From the NCBI GenBank assembly GCA_946479335.1, contig CAMLFP010000155.1:1-11922 (forward strand): 11,922 nucleotides of DNA, read 5' to 3'. Every line of letters starts with the position of its first letter. The first letter of the stretch is position 1. Of this stretch, positions 6,830-11,922 are shown in pieces. The notes beneath the pieces were generated by a model. The model made no database searches. It saw only the letters and a list, made by a program, of their open reading frames with translations, and was not told the origin of the DNA. This DNA comes from an uncultured Archangium sp. GTDB taxonomy: Bacteria; Myxococcota; Myxococcia; Myxococcales; Myxococcaceae. The position numbers were made by a program, and so were the translations under genes.

Positions 6830-7402
6830 CTACTTGAGGGCCTTCGGGGGCACGTGCGTCCACAAGATGGGGTCGCCCTTGTGAAACGGCGCGATGGTGA
6901 TGCGGCCGATGAGCCCGCCTTGCTCCTCCGCGCGCACCCACGAGTCCGTCAGCAGTTGCTCGACGCCCGCGCGCACCTCCACGTCGTCGGCGCTCAGCAC
7001 CGCGCCCAGCGGCACCTCACGCGCGGCGAAAAGCACCGGCGTGGCCTTCTTCGTTTCGAAGTCACTCCAGCGCAGCGGGTCACCGGCCTGGAGTGGCACC
7101 AACACCTTCTGGTTGGCGATGTACGAGGCGCTGTCGGGCTTCACGACGCTCGAGGTGACGAACTGCTCGGGGATGGAGCGCTGCGAAATCTGCTCCATCG
7201 TCAGCGTCGTGCCTTCGGTCACGTCGACCGCGGCGACGATGACGGGCACAAGGTTCCACCCCTTGCGCGCGTCGGCCGCCCGCTTCTGGGAGTAGGCGAA
7301 CATCGCCGCGCTGCCGAGACACAGCAGCACCACGCCCACCGCGACCCCGACCCCGAGCCCCACCACGAAGTTGTCCTTCGGCGCCGCTCCGTTTGCATTC
7401 AT
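6830..7402 (-). CDS. SAF-domain membrane protein, CpaB/RcpC-like
   Basis: The 190-aa product starts at ATG 7402. A single membrane helix lies at about residues 12-37 (NFVVGLGVGVAVGVVLLCLG), followed by a periplasmic part starting GWNLVPVIVAAVDVTEGTTLTMEQISQ, the classic SAF entry of Flp pilus assembly protein CpaB. The first SAF unit is about 51-115, including RSIPEQFVTSSVV and VLVPLQAGDPL; a second SAF-like repeat is about 121-185 (FAAREVPLGAVLSADDVEVR, ITIAPFHKGDPIL). It is shorter than full CpaB (usually about 250-300 aa) and lacks the C-terminal region, so it may be a stand-alone SAF protein. No other Flp/Tad pilus gene is present; the downstream partner is a universal stress protein. A -10-like TACTCT (7415-7410) ends 7 nt before the ATG, and no Shine-Dalgarno is visible, suggesting leaderless expression. 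Confidence 0.82.
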   Translation of the reverse strand: MNANGAAPKDNFVVGLGVGVAVGVVLLCLGSAAMFAYSQKRAADARKGWNLVPVIVAAVDVTEGTTLTMEQISQRSIPEQFVTSSVVKPDSASYIANQKVLVPLQAGDPLRWSDFETKKATPVLFAAREVPLGAVLSADDVEVRAGVEQLLTDSWVRAEEQGGLIGRITIAPFHKGDPILWTHVPPKALK

Positions 7403-7409
7403 GGCGTGG

Positions 7410-7415
7410 AGAGTA
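7410..7415 (-). promoter_or_regulatory. -10-like box for the SAF/Usp pair
   Basis: TACTCT reads 5'-3' on the minus strand from 7415 to 7410 and matches TAnnnT. With usual -10 to +1 spacing transcription would start at about 7403, one base before ATG 7402, giving a leaderless mRNA. The opposite strand reads TACCGCT from the same TA step, a weaker candidate for the divergent aldehyde dehydrogenase gene. No good -35 was seen on either strand. Confidence 0.4.
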
Positions 7416-7456
7416 CCGCTTGAGCCACGACGCGCCTTGACCCATCGTGCGCGCCC

Positions 7457-8995
7457 ATGAGCCACGCCCCCGGAAGCGTCAACCCCGCGACGTTGAAGCC
7501 GCTGTCTCCGATTCAGCCTTCGACGGTGGAGGCCGTCAAAGCCGCGGTGGCCGCCGCGCGCGCCGCGCAACCCGCGTGGGCCGCGCTGTCGCTCGATGAA
7601 CGCGCCGCGAAGGTGAAGGCGCTCGGGCAGGCCATTCTCGCGAAGGCCGACGCGCTGGCGCAGACGATGTCTGACGAGACGGGCCGCTCCACGGTGGAAG
7701 CGAAGGCCAGCGAGCTCACCTCGCTCGCGCCGTACGTGGAGGTCGCGATCTCCGAAGCGCGCCGCGTGCTGAAGCCGCACAAGGTGAAGTTCTCGGCGCT
7801 CGACTTCCCCGGCAAGCGCGGCGTCACCGAGTCGGTGCCCCGCGGCGTCATCGGCGTCATCGCGCCATGGAACTACCCGCTCGGCAACTTCTGGAAGCCG
7901 CTCTTCCCCGCGCTGCTCTCGGGCAACGGCGTGGTGCTCAAGCCGTCTGAGTACACGCCGCGCACCGGCGCCGCGCTCGCCGCGATCTGCGCGGAGGTGT
8001 TGCCCAGGGGCCTCGTGGGCGTGGTGCACGGCGTGGGTGAGGTCGGCGGCGCGCTCATCGATGAGGTCGACGCGGTGACGTTTACCGGCTCGGTCCCCAC
8101 CGGTCGCAAGGTGGCCGCGCGCGCCGCAGAGCGCCTGATTCCCGCGTCGCTGGAGCTCGGTGGCAAAGACGCCGCGTTGGTGCTGGCCGACTGTGACCTC
8201 GAGCGCACCGCCATCGGCGTCGCGCAGTGGGCGCTCCACAACTGCGGGCAGAACTGCGCGGCCATCGAGCGCGTGTACGTGGAGGACGCCATCGCCGACG
8301 CGTTCGTCGCGACGCTCACCCGTGTGGTGTCGAAGCTGAAGGTGTCGAGCGGCAACGACGGCGACCTCGGGCCGCTCCAGAGCGAAGCGCAGCTGAACAT
8401 CGTCGAGCGCCACGTCGAACAGGCGAAGGCGAAGGGCGCGAAGGTCACCACCGGCGGCGCGCGCGTCGGCACCGGCTTCGGCTACGCGCCGACGGTGTTG
8501 GACTTCTGCACCGACGACCTCGACGTGGTGCGCGATGAGACCTTCGGCCCGGTCATCGCGGTGCTGCGCGTGAAAGACGCAGAGGAAGGTCTCACGCGCG
8601 CGAACGACTCGCGCTACGGGCTCAACGGCTCGGTGTGGACGCGCGACGTCGCGCGCGGTGAGCAACTGCTGCGGCGCATGCAGTGCGGCGTGGGCTACGT
8701 GAACAACCACGCGTTCGCCGGCATCCTCGCCGACGTACCGTGGACCGGCGTGAAGGACACTGGCCCGGGCATCGCGGCGTCGGGCTACTCGTACGGGCTC
8801 TTCACGCGGCCGCGCACCGTCATCGTCGACTCCGGCAAGAACCCCGACCCCTGGTGGATTCCGGCGACGCCGGAGCTGAGCGAGTTCGTCGAGGCGCTGC
8901 TCGCGCGCGGCCGCGGCGGTGGGCTGGGCGTGCTGCTGAAGTTGGGCGGCCTGGTGAAGAAGCGCGTCGCGGCCATCAAGGCGCTCGCGCAGTAG
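7457..8995 (+). CDS. NAD(P)-dependent aldehyde dehydrogenase with C-terminal tail
   Basis: The 512-aa product is a complete aldehyde dehydrogenase, oxidising an aldehyde to the acid in the cytosol; its substrate cannot be assigned. It opens with the usual SVNPATLKPL, then Asn139 in APWNYPLGNFWKPLFPALLSG (oxyanion), Lys162 in LKPSE, FTGSVPTG (209-216), general base Glu233 in LELGGKD, nucleophile Cys267 in NCGQNCAAIERVYV (an additional Cys263 lies nearby), and Glu361 in ETFGP. The family core ends near residue 465; the remaining ~45 residues include a helical SEFVEALLARG segment and a glycine-rich then basic, amphipathic tail (GLGVLLKLGGLVKKRVAAIK) that could touch a membrane. It is divergent from the SAF gene across 54 bp and is followed after 24 nt by the gene at 9020. 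It is clearly a different subfamily from the astD-like gene. Confidence 0.9.
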   Translation: MSHAPGSVNPATLKPLSPIQPSTVEAVKAAVAAARAAQPAWAALSLDERAAKVKALGQAILAKADALAQTMSDETGRSTVEAKASELTSLAPYVEVAISEARRVLKPHKVKFSALDFPGKRGVTESVPRGVIGVIAPWNYPLGNFWKPLFPALLSGNGVVLKPSEYTPRTGAALAAICAEVLPRGLVGVVHGVGEVGGALIDEVDAVTFTGSVPTGRKVAARAAERLIPASLELGGKDAALVLADCDLERTAIGVAQWALHNCGQNCAAIERVYVEDAIADAFVATLTRVVSKLKVSSGNDGDLGPLQSEAQLNIVERHVEQAKAKGAKVTTGGARVGTGFGYAPTVLDFCTDDLDVVRDETFGPVIAVLRVKDAEEGLTRANDSRYGLNGSVWTRDVARGEQLLRRMQCGVGYVNNHAFAGILADVPWTGVKDTGPGIAASGYSYGLFTRPRTVIVDSGKNPDPWWIPATPELSEFVEALLARGRGGGLGVLLKLGGLVKKRVAAIKALAQ

Positions 8996-9019
8996 TCGTC
9001 GGCAACGGGAGGCGCGGGC

Positions 9020-9784
9020 GTGTTCTCGATGGTCGTGGTGCTGGTGTTGGCGGCGAATTGCGAGAGCACCAGTCAGTGCGAAGACGGTCTCGTCTGCGAA
9101 ACAGGCCGCTGCGTGACGCCCGCGGCGCCCACGGTGACACCGCCGCCGCTGGTCTCGGAACCCGTCAGCGAGAGCGACGCCTCGAAGGTCTACCGGCTCA
9201 ACGGCCAACTCTGCCGTGACGTCACCGACGCCAACGGCGTGACGCAGCACGAGTGCGTGTCAGAGACGCCGCCCGCGCGCAAAGCGCCGCTGATTCGCCC
9301 GCCCCCGACCGAAGAAGAGCGCAGGAGGTCGATGGCGCCCATCGGTCCTCCGCCGCTCGACCTCGCCTTCAATGTCTTCGCACACGGAGGCGTCGCCTCG
9401 ATCGCCCAGGGCCGGAACGACGCGACCTTCGGCGTCGTCGGGTTCGGCACGAGCGTGTCGCTGGTGCATCACCGCAGCGGCATCGGGCTCGGCGCGCTCC
9501 TCTCGACGCACTTCAGCACCCTCCCCACCGGCGTCGCGCACCTGTGGACTGCGGGCCCCGTGGTGCGCTTCGGGCGCACGCACCACGTGAGCGCGGGGTT
9601 GATGATCTGCACTTCGTTCCTCCCGGTCACCGCGTCGGAGATTGGAGCCACCATCACGCCCGCGGTGACCGTCGAGGCCGCCGCCGAGTTCGGCCATCTC
9701 ACGCTCGCCATTCAGCCCATCTTGCGCATGAGCCCCTACGGCGTCGTCTTCACGTTGACCGCCGGCGTCGGCTTCGCGCTGTGA
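9020..9784 (+). CDS. Secreted beta-rich protein, paralogue 1 of 3, cysteine-rich N-terminus
   Basis: The 254-aa product starts with GTG 9020, supported by GGGAGG at 9007-9012 (7-nt spacing) and by alignment of its first 14 residues with the paralogue at 9836 (MFS...VLAAxC14). Residues 1-13 are a short hydrophobic signal; Cys14 sits where the paralogue has a lipobox cysteine, but the -1 residue is Asn13, unusual for signal peptidase II. A cysteine cluster follows (Cys14, 20, 26, 31; C-EDGLVC-ETGRC), then Cys65 and Cys79 and a proline-rich linker (84-112). Residues 118-254 are glycine-rich alternating strands with GPVVRFGRTHHVSAGL (179-194), ending FTLTAGVGFAL. This suggests a small outer-membrane beta barrel or cell-surface beta domain. 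It follows the aldehyde dehydrogenase by 24 nt and may be cotranscribed with it. Family not recognised. Confidence 0.75.
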   Translation: MFSMVVVLVLAANCESTSQCEDGLVCETGRCVTPAAPTVTPPPLVSEPVSESDASKVYRLNGQLCRDVTDANGVTQHECVSETPPARKAPLIRPPPTEEERRRSMAPIGPPPLDLAFNVFAHGGVASIAQGRNDATFGVVGFGTSVSLVHHRSGIGLGALLSTHFSTLPTGVAHLWTAGPVVRFGRTHHVSAGLMICTSFLPVTASEIGATITPAVTVEAAAEFGHLTLAIQPILRMSPYGVVFTLTAGVGFAL

Positions 9785-9823
9785 CCCCAGGAGAGCCCGC
9801 TTCTGGCGACCATTCGCGTTCGC

Positions 9824-9829
9824 TAGCTT
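9824..9829 (+). promoter_or_regulatory. -10 box for leaderless gene at 9836
   Basis: TAGCTT (context CTAGCTTG) lies 6 nt before ATG 9836. Normal -10 to +1 spacing places the transcription start exactly on the A of the ATG, so the mRNA would be leaderless; no Shine-Dalgarno is present. The same TAGCTTG heptamer occurs upstream of the paralogue at 11108. Confidence 0.45.
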
Positions 9830-9835
9830 GAGCCC

Positions 9836-10360
9836 ATGTTCTCGATCCTGGTGGCGGCGGTGCTGGCGGCGGGTTGCGAGAACGACGCTGACTGCAAAGA
9901 CGAACGCGCACGCCTGGTCGCAGACGTCGCCGCGCACGGAGGGTTCGCGACGACGAAGGCCGACACCCGCAAGGCGGCGGTCGGGCTCCTCGGCTTCAGC
10001 GTCAGCGCAGGCGCCGTCTTTCTCCGGCCGGGCATCGGAATCGTCGGCATCGTCACCGGCTTGTTCAACCCGCGCGCGGAGGGCGTCCTCCAGTGGTGGA
10101 CCGTCGGGCCCGCGGTGCGCTTCGGGACCACGCATCACGTGACGGTGGGGCTCATGCCGACCATCTCCTCAACACCCCGGAGCGCGGCGAACTCCACGCC
10201 GCTGAGTGGAGCGGCCCCGCTGCTGGGCGTCTCCGGCGCGCTCGTCGTCCAGGCGGCCGCGGTGTGGGGGCACTTCACGCTGATGGCGCAGCCGGTTCTT
10301 CAATTCGATGTGTCGCGCTTTGTCTTCGCGCTGACGGGCGCGCTCGGGGTCGCCTTCTGA
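9836..10360 (+). CDS. Lipoprotein with beta-rich domain, paralogue 2 of 3
   Basis: The 174-aa product begins MFSILVAAVLAAGC, a good signal peptide with lipobox LAAGC, so Cys14 is predicted to be lipidated. Cys20 is the only other cysteine. The N-terminal region is much shorter than in the 9020 paralogue: the C...C rich segment and proline linker are nearly gone. Residues 47-174 form the shared glycine-rich strand domain: AVGLLGFSVSAGAVFLRPGIGIVG, GPAVRFGTTHHVTVGL (91-106), and a C-terminal strand FVFALTGALGVAF ending in Phe, as in the BAM beta-signal of outer-membrane proteins. A lipidated barrel would be unusual; an exposed beta-sandwich is an alternative. Its stop (10358-10360) directly abuts the stop of the minus-strand gene at 10361. 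It probably has its own leaderless promoter (9824-9829). Confidence 0.75.
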   Translation: MFSILVAAVLAAGCENDADCKDERARLVADVAAHGGFATTKADTRKAAVGLLGFSVSAGAVFLRPGIGIVGIVTGLFNPRAEGVLQWWTVGPAVRFGTTHHVTVGLMPTISSTPRSAANSTPLSGAAPLLGVSGALVVQAAAVWGHFTLMAQPVLQFDVSRFVFALTGALGVAF

Positions 10361-11080
10361 TCAAGGCAGGTCTGAGCCGAGCAGCTCGACGAAGAGCACC
10401 TGACTCGCGGCCTCGAACAAGCGCCCCGACGCGACGAGCCCGCCGCAATGCGAGGGTTCGCGCGCGAAGGTGAAGCCGGCGCACTTCGCCAGCACGTCGC
10501 GCCAGAACGCGTCGCTCCCGCGCGGGAGCACGAAGTCGCGGATGAGCTCGATGGGCCACGGCACCACCGTCGTCGGGTCGGCGTCGCTCGGCGTGGTGAA
10601 ACAGTCGAGGTCGACGTCGAGCACGATGCGCGTCGCGCGCCGCACCGCCGCGTACGCGCGCTTCCCTTCGGGCGTGGCGAGCGGCGTGCCCCACTCCGCC
10701 GAAATCAAATCGAGCGTCGCCGCGGAGATGACCTCATGCGTGCCCCAGTCGAAGGTCACCGCGCCCACCGGCTTCGCGCGCGCGATGACGATGGCGTCGC
10801 TCAGCACGCCGGCGTTCATCGCCGCGAGGATGTGGTCGAAGTTGCGATGGTCGAGCCGCTCGCGCGCGTGCAGGTCGAGCGCATCGGGAGACAAGCCGCG
10901 ACCCGGCGCGTCCTTCGGCGTCACGGTGTCGAAGTGCCGGTCCAACGTGAGCAGCAGCGCCGGCCCATCGCTCGCCACGTCGGCCCAGCACGGCAGCGCG
11001 AGGCGATGGGGGTCGAACACGAACGCGCGACTGGGGCCCCGACCTGCAATCGACAACTCGATGATGCCCGCGCGCGCCAT
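10361..11080 (-). CDS. UPF0489 family (arginase/deacetylase-like fold) protein
   Basis: The 239-aa product has the pattern of UPF0489 (C5orf22-like) proteins: LTLDRHFDT (45-53), a central DHRNFDHILAAMNAGVL (77-93), and an aspartate-rich strand end RIVLDVDLDCFTTP (151-164) with Asp155, Asp157 and Asp159. This arrangement recalls the metal-binding Asp/His set of arginase and histone-deacetylase-type folds; His49, His78 and His211 (REPSHCGG) are candidate extra ligands. The enzyme activity of the family is not established, so none is assigned. ATG 11080 is preferred because a -10-like TACACT lies 8 nt upstream on this strand. The gene is inserted, in opposite orientation, between two paralogues of the neighbouring secreted family, sharing a 27-bp divergent intergenic region with the gene at 11108. 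Confidence 0.78.
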   Translation of the reverse strand: MARAGIIELSIAGRGPSRAFVFDPHRLALPCWADVASDGPALLLTLDRHFDTVTPKDAPGRGLSPDALDLHARERLDHRNFDHILAAMNAGVLSDAIVIARAKPVGAVTFDWGTHEVISAATLDLISAEWGTPLATPEGKRAYAAVRRATRIVLDVDLDCFTTPSDADPTTVVPWPIELIRDFVLPRGSDAFWRDVLAKCAGFTFAREPSHCGGLVASGRLFEAASQVLFVELLGSDLP

Positions 11081-11088
11081 GCGCGGTG

Positions 11089-11098
11089 AGTGTAGCTT
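11089..11098. promoter_or_regulatory. Overlapping divergent -10 boxes (bidirectional promoter)
   Basis: The ten bases AGTGTAGCTT contain TAGCTT on the plus strand (11093-11098) and TACACT on the minus strand (11094-11089). Both fit TAnnnT and share the TA step at 11093-11094. Predicted starts are about 11105 (plus, 3 nt before ATG 11108) and 11082 (minus, 2 nt before ATG 11080). The whole intergenic space is 27 bp, so both genes must use promoters packed into it. Divergent promoters built on -10 symmetry are known in bacteria. No good -35 was found for either side. Confidence 0.5.
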
Positions 11099-11107
11099 GC
11101 GCGCTCG

Positions 11108-11734
11108 ATGCTGTACCTCGCCGTCGCCGCGCTGCTGCTGACCACGCCACCCGACAATCAGCCGCCGCTCCTCGAGGCCGACAGCGGTGACGGCGAGTTC
11201 GACCTGCCGTCGTTCGACAACGCGGCCGACGCGACCACCACGCCCGACGAGACCGAACCGGAGCCCGGCGCGCCCGGCCACAAGAAGCAGTCGAAGCGAC
11301 GCTCACGCAAGAAGGTGGTGCCGGAGCTGCGGCCCGTGGGCCTCGTCGCGCTCGGCGCGGGCATCGGCGTGCAGACCTCGGCGACGGTGCAGTTCGACGC
11401 AGACCTCGTCGGTGCGGGTGGCGTGATGTTCCGCTCAGGCATCGCGCTGGTCGGCCTCGCGAACATCCAGCTCATGCCCGGCGCGACGGGCATCACGCAG
11501 CGCTACGGCCTCGGCGCCGGTGTCCGCTTCGGCCGACGTACCCACGTCACGGTCGGCACCACGGCCACGCTGCTGAACTCCCCGCAGACCGGCCCGGAGT
11601 TCGCGGGCACCGCCATCGTGCAGGTGTTCGGCCTCATCAAGAGCCGCTTCGGCTTCGTGCTGCAGCCCACCTTTACCTGGTCAGCGCACACCCTGATTTT
11701 CTCGGTCACGCTCGGCCTCGGCGTGAACTTCTGA
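11108..11734 (+). CDS. Secreted beta-rich protein, paralogue 3 of 3, with charged linker
   Basis: The 208-aa product starts MLYLAVAALLLTTPP, a short signal-peptide-like stretch without cysteine; the whole protein has no Cys, so it is not a lipoprotein, unlike the paralogue at 9836. Residues 14-57 are acidic and proline-rich (EADSGDGEFD, PDETEPEPG), followed by a basic cluster (59-69, KKQSKRRSRKK). Residues 75-208 carry the shared domain: LVALGAGIGVQTSATVQF, FRSGIALVGLANIQL, GAGVRFGRRTHVTVG (136-150) and the final strand LIFSVTLGLGVNF ending in Phe, consistent with an outer-membrane beta-signal. Predicted location is the outer membrane; function unknown. The start is supported by the divergent -10 element (11093-11098) and the absence of any earlier in-frame start consistent with it. 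Confidence 0.74.
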   Translation: MLYLAVAALLLTTPPDNQPPLLEADSGDGEFDLPSFDNAADATTTPDETEPEPGAPGHKKQSKRRSRKKVVPELRPVGLVALGAGIGVQTSATVQFDADLVGAGGVMFRSGIALVGLANIQLMPGATGITQRYGLGAGVRFGRRTHVTVGTTATLLNSPQTGPEFAGTAIVQVFGLIKSRFGFVLQPTFTWSAHTLIFSVTLGLGVNF

Positions 11735-11809
11735 AATTCGAAAAGTCAGGAATCAATTCGGCGCGCCGTCTCTCCTGTACAGCGTCCGGCCGAGCAGGCC
11801 TTACAAGCA
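11735..11809 (+). other. Non-coding spacer before the permuted tRNA
   Basis: This 75-base stretch is less GC-rich at its start (11735-11760) than the coding region. It holds short palindromes (TTCGAA near 11738, GGCGCGCC near 11760-11767, CTGTACAG at 11775-11782) and the left-hand flank that may pair with the right-hand flank of the permuted tRNA (CCGAG 11790-11794, CAAGC 11804-11808). No clear promoter, terminator with U-tract, or tRNA 5' half was found in it. Confidence 0.4.
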
Positions 11810-11814
11810 CAGGT

Positions 11815-11891
11815 TCGAAGTGTCCTCGGTTCGAATCCGAGATTCCCGACAACTCGGGAATTAGCTCAGCGGTAGAGCATTCGATTGCACA
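11815..11891 (+). tRNA. Circularly permuted tRNA gene: 3' half precedes 5' half
   Basis: In canonical numbering the order is: 39-43 TCGAA (11815-11819); variable loop GTGTC (11820-11824); T stem CTCGG, T loop TTCGAAT, T stem CCGAG (11825-11841); acceptor 66-72 ATTCCCG (11842-11848); A73 (11849); spacer CAACT (11850-11854); acceptor 1-7 CGGGAAT (11855-11861); T8, A9; D stem GCTC, loop AGCGGTA, stem GAGC (11864-11878); A26; 27-31 TTCGA (11880-11884); then TTGCACA. Acceptor (7 bp), D (4 bp), T (5 bp) and anticodon (5 bp, TTCGA/TCGAA) stems pair perfectly. T8, A14, G15-C48, G18G19, A21, T33, T54T55C56, A58 and G53-C61 are all present. CCA is not encoded. The anticodon is GCA if taken from the 5' half, but the join point is unknown, and C1-G72 with A73 does not fit bacterial tRNA-Cys (U73), so identity is left open. 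No ordinary 5' half lies upstream. Confidence 0.68.
11842..11861. repeat. Perfect inverted repeat: acceptor-stem strands in reversed order
   Basis: ATTCCCG (11842-11848) and CGGGAAT (11855-11861) are perfect reverse complements separated by six bases (A73 plus CAACT). In a permuted precursor they form the acceptor stem with the five-base linker joining the mature 3' and 5' ends. Processing at C1 (RNase P-like) and after A73, followed by CCA addition, would release normal ends. Confidence 0.75.
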
Positions 11892-11922
11892 TCATGGCTT
11901 GCACACTCGGGCGCGAACTTTT
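11892..11922 (+). other. Right flank of the permuted tRNA, cut by window end
   Basis: After the anticodon-loop-like TTGCACA (11885-11891) the sequence departs from any tRNA. It contains a second TTGCACA (11899-11905), a GCTTG (11897-11901) complementary to CAAGC at 11804-11808, a CTCGG (11906-11910) complementary to CCGAG at 11790-11794, and a final T run (11919-11922) that could begin a terminator tail. It is too short to test for an intron core. Confidence 0.35.

Noticed and set aside
7403..9250. Minus-strand extension upstream of the SAF gene, opposite the aldehyde dehydrogenase
   Set aside because: Only the last 190 codons (from ATG 7402) look like protein; the rest is antisense to a clear ALDH.
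11842..11861. Acceptor-strand inverted repeat read as a simple rho-independent terminator for the gene ending at 11734
   Set aside because: There is no T run after it, and the sequence on both sides continues as tRNA T arm and D arm.
11815..11891. Permuted tmRNA instead of a tRNA
   Set aside because: A full canonical D arm with AGCGGTA loop and a pairing anticodon stem are present; no tag-encoding reading frame is visible.
1..11922. CRISPR arrays, insertion sequences, rRNA genes
   Set aside because: No regularly spaced repeats, transposase motifs, terminal inverted repeats or rRNA sequence were seen.

Overview
The window is very GC-rich (third codon positions almost always G or C) and densely packed with genes on both strands. 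Gene content points to a myxobacterium-like member of Myxococcota (former Deltaproteobacteria): a CpaB-like SAF protein, a UPF0489 protein, small secreted proteins of lineage-specific type, and promoter boxes lying directly against start codons. The lineage is inferred from style and content, not from a marker gene.

Layout. 1-1083: 3' part of a DUF819 membrane protein. 1131-2005: organic peroxide defence pair, a 2-Cys OhrR-type MarR repressor and the Ohr peroxidase, overlapping by 4 nt, with a recognisable OhrR operator just upstream. 2106-5985: a same-strand run of a pseudo-receiver/cysteine-motif protein, an AstD-type aldehyde dehydrogenase, a membrane-anchored PH-like protein and acetylglutamate kinase (argB); astD and argB both act on N-acyl-glutamate compounds of arginine metabolism. 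7402-5989 (minus): a SAF/CpaB-like membrane protein followed by a tandem universal stress protein. 7457-8995: a second aldehyde dehydrogenase, divergent from the SAF gene. 9020-11734: three diverged paralogues of a small secreted or outer-membrane beta-rich protein; a UPF0489 gene on the minus strand is inserted between the second and third.

RNA end. The last ~110 bases hold the most unusual signal. A complete set of tRNA arms is present, but with the 3' half (anticodon 3' strand, variable loop, T arm, acceptor 3' strand) placed before the 5' half (acceptor 5' strand, D arm, anticodon 5' strand). Only five bases separate discriminator A73 from C1. Stems pair perfectly and tertiary consensus bases are intact, so this looks like a circularly permuted tRNA gene rather than a decayed fragment. 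The downstream side is cut by the window edge, so the splicing signal and the anticodon cannot be settled here.

Transcription. Several genes have a TAnnnT -10 box 6-9 nt before the start codon, predicting leaderless or nearly leaderless mRNAs. At 11089-11098 two such boxes on opposite strands share the same TA step and probably form a bidirectional promoter. No gene-free stretch exceeds 300 bases; no insertion sequence, CRISPR array or rRNA was seen.
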